DNA of 46,977 nucleotides from Bacteroidales bacterium (GTDB lineage: Bacteria; Bacteroidota; Bacteroidia; Bacteroidales; Muribaculaceae). The notes under the pieces are model-generated. The model saw only the letters and a list, made by a program, of their open reading frames with translations, did not search any database and was not told the DNA's origin. Below are positions 34,427 through 41,826 of the stretch, piece by piece (position 1 is the first letter of the stretch; the number at the start of each line of letters is the position of its first letter). The position numbers and the translations under genes were made by a program. The stretch lies in contig JAUNFY010000019.1 in the NCBI GenBank assembly GCA_030524805.1, positions 1-46,977 on the forward strand, given 5' to 3'.

Positions 34427-35088
34427 GCGTTGTCTTCCTTTTCGCCGTAGGCCAGGTCGCCGGCATCGCCGAGTCCGGGCACGATGTAGCTGTGGGAGTT
34501 GACTTCCGGATCGATAGCGCCACACCAGATTGTGGTGCGGTCTTCAGGCAGATGGCTTTTCACGTAGTCGACGCTTTTCTGCGATGCGATGACGGCAGCC
34601 ACATGAATCTTAGCCGGCTGGCCCTTGCGGAGCAATGCGCGGTAGCCGAGTTCCATCGAAGTTCCGGTGGCGAGCATCGGGTCGACAAGCACGAGAGTCT
34701 TGCCAGCCATCGAGGGAGATGCCATATACTCTACCAGCACGTCGAAAGTGTCGCCTTTCTCATGATATTTGCGGTAGGCGCTCACGAAAGCGTTTTCCGC
34801 ACGGTCGAAGATCTGGAGGAAACCGTGGTGGAAAGGCAGGCCTGCCCGGAGGATTGTGGCCACCACAATCTTGTCGGCCGGCTGACGGCAGACGCATTCG
34901 CCAAGCGGAGTGCGGATGGTGACTTCCTCGTAGGCTATACGCTTTGAAATCTCGTAGGCCATGAGCTGCCCGATGCGGTCGAGGTTGGTGCGGAAACGCA
35001 TGCGGTCGCCCTGGATAGTGACATCGCGCAATTCGCGCATATACTGGCTGATTATCGAAGGGGTGTCGTCAAAATTAATTACTTCCAT
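34423..35088 (-). CDS. upp: Uracil phosphoribosyltransferase
   Basis: A 221-residue PRTase of pyrimidine salvage (uracil + PRPP to UMP). Marks: ATILRAGLPFHHG, PRPP loop VLVDPMLATGTSM, uracil-binding SHSYIVPGLGDAGDLAYG at the C-terminus. First gene of the upp-recF-dciA unit; translationally coupled to recF. Confidence 0.96.
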   Translation of the reverse strand: MEVINFDDTPSIISQYMRELRDVTIQGDRMRFRTNLDRIGQLMAYEISKRIAYEEVTIRTPLGECVCRQPADKIVVATILRAGLPFHHGFLQIFDRAENAFVSAYRKYHEKGDTFDVLVEYMASPSMAGKTLVLVDPMLATGTSMELGYRALLRKGQPAKIHVAAVIASQKSVDYVKSHLPEDRTTIWCGAIDPEVNSHSYIVPGLGDAGDLAYGEKEDNA

Positions 35089-35110
35089 TGCAATATCTTG
35101 TTTGGGTCTA

Positions 35111-35118
35111 CAAATTTA
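35111..35118 (-). promoter_or_regulatory. Putative -7 box of the upp-recF unit (TAAATTTG)
   Basis: TAAATTTG on the - strand, 23 bp before the upp ATG; no TTG at the expected -33 distance, so moderate support. Confidence 0.5.
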
Positions 35119-35193
35119 ACACTAAAATTTGAAAAACGGAAATATCGCCGTTGATTTTTAGGCCTTGCGCACCGATTGAGTCGGCAGACGCCG

Positions 35194-36495
35194 TCAGACC
35201 GCGCGGATACGGGAAAGAAGCCAGTCGCGGTATGCCTCCCACGACACCACATAATCAGAGCCTCCCATCGGATGGAGGAAGCGGCCGTTGAGCATAAGGG
35301 CCGCCATCACCTTCCCGGAGGGGGATGCGAGAAGAATCACATCGAGATGCGCCCCGAGCGGCACGATGTCGGAATCCACCCACCTGTCGGCGAGCGACGA
35401 CAGATCGGTTGACTCATAATGGCATCCCTCTACCTGCATGAGCGAGAGGAGCGGCATCAGCGTCTCGGCATGCCCGAAATAGAGATTGGCCGAGTAGGGC
35501 TCCGGTGCGATCGCCGCCGAGTGCATCCCATCACGCATCAATGTCTGACCGAGCAGCATTGCGCCGAGCGAGGCATCGGCATCCGTGATGATTCTGGCCA
35601 GCAGCGGCGACGAGGCCTTTCCGGCAAGGTCCGACCATGGAGTGTCGGCATTACGCAGATAATGCTCTGTGTTGTCGAGGCGCCAGCAGCTCTCATATTC
35701 TTTCTCAGTCATGAACTCATCATCGGCCGGTGGCATCCCGAAGGCCGCCAGCGACTGGAGAATGTCGTAGATCTCCATCGTGAGTGTGCGCAGTTTCTTG
35801 TCGGAAAATCCCGATTTCTTGCCGAAGAGTCGCATCGCAGGGGCAGCCGGTGCCATTGAGTCGAGATAGTCTTCATGGCCGCGCCGCCAGAGATCGTGCT
35901 GGCGGAAGTCGTCATAGAGGGAATCGGCCTCGAAGCATCTCACGAGAGGGTCGAATTCCTTTCCCTCGGCGGTGACGGCCGACACATCGTGGGAAAGCCA
36001 TGTAAGTTCGTGGCAGAACTCATACATGGTCATCACCACCCGCGGCACATAGCTCGATATGGCATTGAGGCGCGCATGGCGAAACAGCGACGGCATGAGG
36101 GAATAGAGGTTACGAGCGATGCCTACTTCCTCGCGGCGCCCCACCTCCGACAGGGCTCCCCATTTTCCATCGGAAAGGGATGCCACGGAGTCGAGCAACC
36201 GTTCGAAATTCTCGCCTGCCCGTGTGAGGCTTCCCTTGGCGCGGCTTTCGGAGATGGCCTTCCGGAGTTTTTCCAATTTCTTGTCGGACGACATGTAGCG
36301 GGCGCCGTGGCGCGCCACGTGGGCCACATAGACGGGGCGCAGCGAGTCGGGCCATACGGCCTTGTCGGCCACGCGGCTGAAATCGTAGGGCATCATCGTG
36401 CCCGAAAATCTGGCGGGAAGCGGGGTCGCTGCCGAGATGCCGGCCGGGATGGCAAACGCCATCACAAGGGTCAGCAAGAGGTATATCTTCTTCAT
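35194..36495 (-). CDS. Exported histidine acid phosphatase (phytase/MINPP-like)
   Basis: A 433-residue protein; ATG at 36495 gives a signal peptide (MKKIYLLLTLVMAFAIPAGISA). Branch-2 histidine phosphatase marks: the nucleophile motif VARHGARYMSS near residue 60 and the proton-donor motif FGHAETLMPL in the C-terminal third (HAE). Helical insertion between them is large, as in MINPP-like inositol polyphosphate phosphatases of gut Bacteroidetes. Substrate not determined by sequence; inositol phosphates or other phosphate esters are likely. Confidence 0.88.
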   Translation of the reverse strand: MKKIYLLLTLVMAFAIPAGISAATPLPARFSGTMMPYDFSRVADKAVWPDSLRPVYVAHVARHGARYMSSDKKLEKLRKAISESRAKGSLTRAGENFERLLDSVASLSDGKWGALSEVGRREEVGIARNLYSLMPSLFRHARLNAISSYVPRVVMTMYEFCHELTWLSHDVSAVTAEGKEFDPLVRCFEADSLYDDFRQHDLWRRGHEDYLDSMAPAAPAMRLFGKKSGFSDKKLRTLTMEIYDILQSLAAFGMPPADDEFMTEKEYESCWRLDNTEHYLRNADTPWSDLAGKASSPLLARIITDADASLGAMLLGQTLMRDGMHSAAIAPEPYSANLYFGHAETLMPLLSLMQVEGCHYESTDLSSLADRWVDSDIVPLGAHLDVILLASPSGKVMAALMLNGRFLHPMGGSDYVVSWEAYRDWLLSRIRAV

Positions 36496-36672
36496 GTCGG
36501 TAATGATTGTGTGTAAGATAAGTAGTTGTCTTGATAACAATGCGGCGGCCGAAAAGGTTATCGGCAATGGCCGCGACAAGGGGCTGAACCAACGGGGCGG
36601 ATGGTTTGTTGCTAACTATAGCAGGCGGCGCGCTCCGATATGCCGCCATAATCACTTTTACCTATTGATGCT

Positions 36673-37101
36673 ATGAAAAACACAGACAAAACCGAGCAGG
36701 CGCTCTTCGACAAAGCGAAGAGCGATATTGCCGCCGACATGAAAAGCCGCGGCATTGGCGCCATAATCTGGAACACCGCCATGGCAGGATTCCAGTATCA
36801 ACCGGAGATAGTGCACCACTCCGAGAAGGATCCTTCCAAGACCCGCGTTGCGGAAATAATGGGCCTTTACGACTATGAGGGCACCGTATATCTGATTGAA
36901 GAGGATCGGGCGCCTGTGAAATTCAGCGATTTCTGGGACCGGGACACCGAGGTGGCGCCGACAGTGGTGACACTCTCTCCCGACGCGGCACACTCCGAAC
37001 TGGGCGACCCGACCAAAGTGAAAGGCTACACCACACAGGGCACGCTGGAGGAATGGACAGCAATCGCCGACTGCTATTTCCAGGCGCTCATCCAGGATTA
37101 A
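36673..37101 (+). CDS. Conserved-looking small soluble protein, unknown
   Basis: A 142-residue acidic protein without signal peptide or membrane segment. It begins MKNTDKTEQALFDKAKSDIA and contains GIGAIIWNTAMAGFQYQPE and a C-terminal GTLEEWTAIADCYFQALIQD helix. I do not recognise the family. It is divergent from the phosphatase gene, with GC-rich coding character like the core genome. A 17-bp tandem duplication begins just after its stop. Confidence 0.75.
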   Translation: MKNTDKTEQALFDKAKSDIAADMKSRGIGAIIWNTAMAGFQYQPEIVHHSEKDPSKTRVAEIMGLYDYEGTVYLIEEDRAPVKFSDFWDRDTEVAPTVVTLSPDAAHSELGDPTKVKGYTTQGTLEEWTAIADCYFQALIQD

Positions 37102-37103
37102 GA

Positions 37104-37137
37104 CCGGCTTCCCTTACAAGCCGGCTTCCCTAACAAG
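37104..37137. repeat. Tandem 17-bp duplication after a stop codon
   Basis: CCGGCTTCCCTTACAAG (37104-37120) is followed at once by a copy with one change (37121-37137). The duplication also creates a 7-bp stem CCGGCTT / AAGCCGG that could serve as a terminator. Confidence 0.85.
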
Positions 37138-37184
37138 AGTCCATGGGCGCTCTCGCGAAAACTGCCGTCCTTTCAGGAAAGCAG

Positions 37185-37204
37185 CCGCACTCACACGAGT
37201 GCGG
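37185..37204 (-). terminator. Weak hairpin at the end of the TPR-like gene
   Basis: A 7-bp stem CCGCACT / AGTGCGG with a 6-nt loop overlaps the stop codon at 37191-37193; no clear T-run. Confidence 0.4.
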
Positions 37205-38411
37205 CATGCACAATCTTCCCGTTAAGGATGCGCACGGCCACCTCCGTTCCCATCGGGAGGTCGGGTGATATTCCGAAGCGGTGCGGCTGAAACCAATAAT
37301 TGACCCCGGACTCATCCGCCACACGCCAGGCCGGGCCGGATGGCTTCTTCCATCCCGGTCTGGCATTCGCCGTGTCGGGATTCTTGTGATAATTCTTTCT
37401 GGCCCTCACCACAGGCAGCGCGGAATAAATGAAGTCGTCGGCAAGGGAAAGGACGCGGGAATAGGCGCCGGCAGTGTCAGCCGCCACCGTGCCCTGCGGA
37501 ATCCTGTCGGCCAATATGCCGTAGGCCCGCGGAAGATGCCACTGCTTCGATTCGTAGAGCCGCTTCACCTGGGCGAGTTCCCATGCCGCCTGGGCAAACC
37601 GGGATTGCGACAGCCAGACGTCGGCGAGTTCCAGGCGTATGCGCCCCTTGAAATCTTCTTGCCCGGGCGAAGCGAGCCCCCGCGCCAGAAGTGCCAGTTT
37701 GAGTCTCGGAGATGAATCTTTATCTACGAGGGCGGCCAACCGGCTCCACAGATGGAACTTGCCGGGAGCAAGCAGGAGCGCTTTCTTAAGCAATTCGATG
37801 GCTTCGCCGTCGGCGCCGGCCTTGGCGTGGAGCGACGCCCTCTGGCTGAGCAGGCTGCTGCTGTCGGGATATTGCCCGAGGGCATTGTCGATGATATTCA
37901 TGAATTCCGGCGACGGGAATATGGCCGTCTTCTCCGCTTCTCCCACATAGAGGGTGATGAGTTTCTCTACTGTCGAACTCAGTTTCTTTCCATCCAGTTC
38001 ATGGCGGTTCCAGTCGCCGGGCCGGAGATTGGCAGGGTTCCATATCGGCAGGAAACGGATGATGGAGAATCCGGTGGAGGAGTCGGTAGCGGCATTCCTT
38101 GCATAACCGGCAGATTTCACCACATTCTCGCGCAGGCGTATGGCCTCGCACAGTATCATGGAGTGCAATTTGTGGGGACGCGGAGTGGTGAGTCGCAGAT
38201 AATGGTCGAGCAGACGCCGGCGCCGCTCTATGGCGTACTCATCGGCCTGATGTAGCGCATAATAGATGATCCAGCCCAAGGCATAGTGGCTTCTTTGCGG
38301 CACAGGGCTGCCGCACGCGGCGATTTCATCATACACGGCCAGCGCCTCGCCGAGTCTGGCACGGTCTACTCCCTTTGATATGAGGGCTACCATAATCTCT
38401 TCGTTTTCCAT
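37191..38411 (-). CDS. TPR-like protein with C-terminal small beta domain, unknown
   Basis: A 406-residue cytoplasmic protein, mostly helical, with TPR-like stretches: LGEALAVYDEIAACG near the start, and a stronger pair at about 180-235 (NALGQYPDSSSLLSQRASLHAKAGADGEAIELLKKALLLAPGKFHLWSRLAALV). The last roughly 60 residues (GPAWRVADESGVNYWFQPHRFGI..PMGTEVAVRILNG) look like a small all-beta module. I do not assign a family. Last GC-rich core gene before the AT-rich island. Confidence 0.75.
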   Translation of the reverse strand: MENEEIMVALISKGVDRARLGEALAVYDEIAACGSPVPQRSHYALGWIIYYALHQADEYAIERRRRLLDHYLRLTTPRPHKLHSMILCEAIRLRENVVKSAGYARNAATDSSTGFSIIRFLPIWNPANLRPGDWNRHELDGKKLSSTVEKLITLYVGEAEKTAIFPSPEFMNIIDNALGQYPDSSSLLSQRASLHAKAGADGEAIELLKKALLLAPGKFHLWSRLAALVDKDSSPRLKLALLARGLASPGQEDFKGRIRLELADVWLSQSRFAQAAWELAQVKRLYESKQWHLPRAYGILADRIPQGTVAADTAGAYSRVLSLADDFIYSALPVVRARKNYHKNPDTANARPGWKKPSGPAWRVADESGVNYWFQPHRFGISPDLPMGTEVAVRILNGKIVHAALV

Positions 38412-38502
38412 CAGTTTCGTTTGATTTCCGCCTTTGCGGATGATTAGATTTTAAGTATAATGTGCCGGGTATTGATACCAAAACAAGACCAGCAAATATC
38501 AA

Positions 38503-39273
38503 TTAATTATCAGGGATATATTGATTGTACTCGTTTCCAAAGTTATCGCCACCTCTACGATTCTGTCTTGGCTCAATGCCTTCTATTAACAAGCCTTCTA
38601 AAGCATCTACTAAATTGTTTAAATCTATTCTTAAATTATCCTCAGAAGGAATAATTCTGCCAGAAGTTCCGTCTACTTTATCTATTCCGAACCAAGAAAA
38701 GCGATTCCATCGATTCGCGTGGCGATCTTTAGTATGAGCTTTTAATCTATCGGCTATGGAACTATTGCCCACTGCTTGACCCACATATACAACTTCTCTA
38801 AAATCATACAATAGATATACTCCTCTCATACTTCGGAAATCAATCGGACCTGTTTCTTGTGAATCGATACCCAGTAATTTAAATGGATACCCATTCCAAT
38901 CTACATTCTCTCGATTCCAAAATACGCCGTAATGCTTAATTACTTTTTCATTTTCGATGATTTCGATGGAATTATTTAATAAATCTTCTTCTTGAGTTTC
39001 TTGCTCCTGATTCGATGATTGATGAATGTGACTATTGTCCGCATATTGTTTTCCTTCTTCCGAAAGCCCATAATAACCGTCTCCTTTTGCATTAAAAAGA
39101 CGGGGATTCTTCGTTAACACCGCACTTACAGTCATTTTCGGTGTCAAACCTGTTGTCCTTTTTAGTTTACTACTTAATATTTTATCTGTTATGTCCTGAT
39201 AATGCATTGGGGCAAGTTCTTTATTTCTGTAACTATTCTTTAATACAAGAATAATAGCTTCTTTCCAGGTCAT
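38503..39273 (-). CDS. HARE-HTH + GIY-YIG nuclease
   Basis: A 256-residue protein, ATG at 39273 (MTWKEAIILVLKNS); a longer reading starts with TTG and adds an unlikely leader. Residues 1-75 fit a HARE-HTH winged helix (TWKEAIILVL, PMHYQDITDKIL, TVSAVLTKNPRLF, GYYGLSEEG), a module linked to sensing modified DNA. Residues about 150-240 fit a GIY-YIG nuclease: GVYLLYDF..VVYVGQA (Tyr153, Tyr163), catalytic Arg176 in IADRLKAH, metal-binding Glu226 in ALEGLLI, and Asn238 in PRQN. All key residues seem present. No methyltransferase is adjacent. A defence or mobile-element nuclease acting on modified DNA is inference. Confidence 0.83.
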   Translation of the reverse strand: MTWKEAIILVLKNSYRNKELAPMHYQDITDKILSSKLKRTTGLTPKMTVSAVLTKNPRLFNAKGDGYYGLSEEGKQYADNSHIHQSSNQEQETQEEDLLNNSIEIIENEKVIKHYGVFWNRENVDWNGYPFKLLGIDSQETGPIDFRSMRGVYLLYDFREVVYVGQAVGNSSIADRLKAHTKDRHANRWNRFSWFGIDKVDGTSGRIIPSEDNLRIDLNNLVDALEGLLIEGIEPRQNRRGGDNFGNEYNQYIPDN

Positions 39274-39544
39274 AAGAATGTGTTGTGAATTATTGGGGCA
39301 AGTTTCAATGTAATTATTAAAAGAAAAGAGGACTCTCGCACTAAGAATCCTCAATTCAGTACCCCCAACCGTGCCGTATTAGAACCGATTTTAGCCGACC
39401 TCGACCGATTGTGGGAAATGCGTCACTGGATACCCGAGCCAGGGAAACCTATATTCCCAAAACGCAAAGTTAGTTAATTACTTCACTAAATCATTGTTCT
39501 TGGGAGATACATTCAGTTGGCAGGGGAAATGTAAGTTTTACAAA
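39274..39544. other. Intergenic region with promoter box and possible gene remnant
   Basis: Contains TAACTTTG on the - strand (39472-39465), a probable -7 box for the nuclease gene, without a clear -33. A + strand frame ending at 39477 (ending EPGKPIFPKRKVS) has no good start and may be a remnant of a displaced gene. Confidence 0.45.
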
Positions 39545-39835
39545 TCAATCCTCGTTCTCTATAAATACTTGAAAGTCCAACTGCTCAATGTATTTACCTG
39601 ACATATCAGTGCCAGCGCTGCTATTGATGGCAACATGATGAGTAGTCACTTTATAGCCATCAGGCAACATCCTTGACAGAAGGGAACAAATAGAATCTTC
39701 AAACGCTCTCTCCTCTTGATAACACTTCTTTTCACACACCGCTCTTACAATGGCGTTGCCATTGGGAGCAAAAGTACCAACACTTATATGCTGGTCACAC
39801 TCTAATCCTTTTGAAGAAAATTTTACTTGAATCAT
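39545..39835 (-). CDS. 96-residue protein, unknown
   Basis: A small soluble protein starting MIQVKFSSKGLECDQHISVG. Features: a Cys-containing CEKKCYQEE segment, a helix ERAFEDSICSLLSRMLPDGY, and a C-terminal strand LDFQVFIENED. No family recognised. Its own promoter (39849-39879) is a good match, which supports it being real. A 30-bp direct repeat (23/30 identical) brackets the gene at 39491 and 39938. Confidence 0.68.
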   Translation of the reverse strand: MIQVKFSSKGLECDQHISVGTFAPNGNAIVRAVCEKKCYQEERAFEDSICSLLSRMLPDGYKVTTHHVAINSSAGTDMSGKYIEQLDFQVFIENED

Positions 39836-39848
39836 ATTCTTTTTTCTG

Positions 39849-39879
39849 CAAAGTTACGTGATATTTGCGTCCTCCACAA
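39849..39879 (-). promoter_or_regulatory. Promoter of the 96-residue protein gene
   Basis: On the - strand: TTG (39879-39877), 20 bases, TAACTTTG (39856-39849), 13 bp before the ATG. Confidence 0.8.
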
Positions 39880-39985
39880 TAGGATAAGGGATTTATTAAT
39901 AGTCATATAAGTGGATTTATAAGGGTTGCTGACTCTATCATTGTTCTTAGGGAAAACTTTCAGTAGCGATTTTCGGGTATGCTAT

Positions 39986-40100
39986 AGTGATAAGTCACTG
40001 ATTTACATGGGGAGGGGTGACGTAGGAGGAGCTACGTAACTCGCCACTCCCTCCTATAATATAGGGAGGAGGGCTATACCCATCGGTTGGGTGTGGGCTA
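39986..40100. other. Cluster of strong hairpins, two mutually exclusive (origin-like or ncRNA)
   Basis: From left to right: AGTGA/TCACT (39986-39999); a 9-bp stem with one bulge between 40011-40019 and 40045-40054 enclosing ACGTAG/CTACGT (40020-40037, 6-nt loop); a competing stem using CTCCTAT (40051-40057) with ATAGGGAGGAG (40061-40071); and ACCCA/TGGGT (40078-40092). The block lies between two divergent promoters, so it is in neither leader. Possible roles: replication or nicking origin, operator array, or independent small RNA. Confidence 0.7.
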
Positions 40101-40134
40101 TTCTGAAAATTTTGGGGACTTATATAAAAGTGAT

Positions 40135-40165
40135 TTTGTGGTTTGGCTGATTTGCGGTATGTTTG
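40135..40165 (+). promoter_or_regulatory. Promoter of the winged-helix gene
   Basis: TTTG (40135-40138), 19 bases, TATGTTTG (40158-40165), about 100 bp before the start codon. Confidence 0.65.
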
Positions 40166-40266
40166 GAATTGATGTCGGTGTTGACATTGAAAACTAAGAG
40201 GGGTAAGGCGAAATCCTACTCATTGAAATAAAAATTTTAGGTGCTGGGAAACACGATAATTTGAAA

Positions 40267-41277
40267 ATGGGAAATAAAAAAGATGAAGTTGGGTATCAGT
40301 TCAATGCTGTTCCCATGAATTTGATGGCTTGCTGCGATTTGAATTGCAGGAGTATGTTGTGGACGCTGGTACAGTTGTCAAGTTATTATGCGGATAAGGA
40401 TGGATGGTTTTTCCGCACCAATGAAGATTTGAGAGTGCAAAGCCGACTAAGTGAAAATTTGGTGAGAGCAACACTTAGCACGTTTTATCGGGTCGGAATG
40501 GTCGAGGTGCAGACGGTTGGAAAGGGCAAAAGCAAAACGCCGAATAAATTCAGATTGAATGTTGAGCGTTTCAAAGACTGGGAACAGTACAGTCTTGAAG
40601 ATTGTATCAAGCATCCCGATTTAAGAATTGAAACAGACGGTTATAAAACTACGGGATGGCAAGCGTCATATCTTACGCAACAAGATAACGAACCCATTAG
40701 CGATACTGTCACTGTTCCAATATCATCACCCAAACCTCAACAATGTGAGGACAATATAGAGAATACAGATAATAAAGAAAATAAACTCTCTGAAGGGTAT
40801 AAGCAGGTTGAGGCGAAGTCTAATGAGTTTGACAGGTATAAGCAGAGAGAGAATTATCTTATGGATAGGTTGTATAACGTAACGACATGGACGGACTTCA
40901 AGCTGATACGAAAGCAAATCAATGAACTAATCTCAACTGCCCCATCTGAGAAGGTAGCTGAGAAGACAAGAACGAGGTATAAGAAAATCGAAGAGGGTAA
41001 GATTACGTACCTCAAGAGTAAAATCAGTAAACTACCGTATAATTCATTTTACGATGAGTTCTACCGCGAGTATGACTGTGGATGGCTTGGTAAGGATAAC
41101 AAACAGAACATAACTCAACCTCAACATACGAAGGAAGAAGTGGAAGACCCCAACGCCGATTTGCGAGAGATATTTAGAATTAACGGTTGGGGAGAACCCG
41201 ATATCGTGAAATACGACAAACAGAAACAAGAGGGGCAAGACTTCTCTCCGATAGACGATGATAACTTGCCGTTCTGA
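40267..41277 (+). CDS. Winged-helix protein, replication-initiator-like
   Basis: A 336-residue protein (ATG at 40267; a TTG two codons earlier is also possible). The N-terminal 110 residues look like a winged helix of the replication-organiser type: MLWTLVQLSSYYADKDGWFFRTNEDLRVQSRLSENLVRATLSTFYRVGMVEV, followed by a basic wing (GKGKSKTPNKFRLN). The middle is low-complexity and charged, then a helical region (about 190-265) and an acidic C-terminus (FSPIDDDNLPF) that resembles tails which bind replication proteins. Codon use is AT-rich. With the hairpin cluster upstream it could be part of a plasmid- or element-type replication module (inference). Confidence 0.65.
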   Translation: MGNKKDEVGYQFNAVPMNLMACCDLNCRSMLWTLVQLSSYYADKDGWFFRTNEDLRVQSRLSENLVRATLSTFYRVGMVEVQTVGKGKSKTPNKFRLNVERFKDWEQYSLEDCIKHPDLRIETDGYKTTGWQASYLTQQDNEPISDTVTVPISSPKPQQCEDNIENTDNKENKLSEGYKQVEAKSNEFDRYKQRENYLMDRLYNVTTWTDFKLIRKQINELISTAPSEKVAEKTRTRYKKIEEGKITYLKSKISKLPYNSFYDEFYREYDCGWLGKDNKQNITQPQHTKEEVEDPNADLREIFRINGWGEPDIVKYDKQKQEGQDFSPIDDDNLPF

Positions 41278-41299
41278 GGTAAGAATGTATCAATGTCAG

Positions 41300-41345
41300 G
41301 AGTGTGTCAATTTAATCTCTGTGGAGGTGTTGATACGCTCTTTTT
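41300..41345 (+). terminator. Rho-independent terminator
   Basis: GAGTGTGTCAA (41300-41310) pairs with TTGATACGCTC (41330-41340) over 11 bp including two G-U pairs, followed by TTTTT; 22 bp after the stop of the winged-helix gene. Confidence 0.8.
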
Positions 41346-41400
41346 CATGTGTCAGATTAACTTAAAAAATTATATAGCTCCAACTCTGGACTAAAGTTAA

Positions 41401-41425
41401 AATCGGATTCGGCTTCCCGATTTTT
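41401..41425 (+). terminator. Second terminator
   Basis: Stem AATCGG / CCGATT with a 10-nt loop and five T residues, insulating the next promoter from read-through. Confidence 0.75.
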
Positions 41426-41465
41426 GATGTTTTGAGTTAATTTTGCGGTGAAATAGCAACTCAAC

Positions 41466-41497
41466 TTTGCGTGATAAGAAAATTCTTGCTATATTTG
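41466..41497 (+). promoter_or_regulatory. Strong promoter of the structured leader / ncRNA
   Basis: TTTG (41466-41469), exactly 20 bases, TATATTTG (41490-41497): the full Bacteroidetes consensus. It predicts a start near 41504. Confidence 0.83.
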
Positions 41498-41503
41498 CAG
41501 CGT

Positions 41504-41759
41504 CTTTGGTGAGGTGGCTTCGGCCATTATCCAATGACAAGACATATATAGGAAGGTTTTCGCTTCCTCTGACATGTGCAAATCACCACCTTGCAAACAT
41601 CAATAAGTCAGAGATTGCCGAGAATGCTTCTCACGTATCTGCATATCCATCTAACACGATATACAGCTTACGGTGAGTTGCTATTTCGTGTTATCTGCTT
41701 ATTGAGCCTTGTGGTGAGGCTGCACATGAGGATGATTCTGAAAGTGGCTCACCTTTTTT
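41504..41759 (+). ncRNA. Candidate structured ncRNA or attenuated leader
   Basis: About 256 nt from a consensus promoter to an intrinsic terminator with no convincing gene. Visible hairpins: TGGC-UUCG-GCCA (41515-41526, the stable cUUCGg tetraloop), AGGAAG/CTTCCT (41550-41568), GAGAA/TTCTC (41620-41632), AACACGA/TCGTGTT (41653-41692), and the terminator (41713-41759). A longer pairing GGTGA (41508-41512) / TCACC (41583-41587) would enclose the 5' domain. AGCCT/AGGCT (41705-41719) overlaps the terminator stem and could act as anti-terminator. I see no second promoter before the lipoprotein gene at 41827, so it may control that operon. I match it to no known RNA family. Confidence 0.6.
41713..41759 (+). 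terminator. Intrinsic terminator of the ncRNA / leader
   Basis: GGTGAG / CTCACC with inner CAC/GTG pairs, followed by six T residues. Confidence 0.75.
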
Positions 41760-41826
41760 ATGTGCCTTAACGAATACCAATCACTCACCACACCCGACAG
41801 AGCCATAAGGGGTAAGGAATTGAAGT

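Noticed and set aside
38412-38502. Attachment site at the island edge
   Set aside because: I found no tRNA, integrase or matching direct repeat; only a small 5-bp hairpin at 38427-38440.
39286-39477. Open + strand frame ending EPGKPIFPKRKVS
   Set aside because: It reads protein-like but has no start codon except an internal ATG at 39418 and overlaps the nuclease promoter; too weak to call, possibly a remnant.
41467-41676. A 69-codon + strand frame in the ncRNA region
   Set aside because: Its start lies upstream of the predicted transcription start and it overlaps strong hairpins; no protein-like features.
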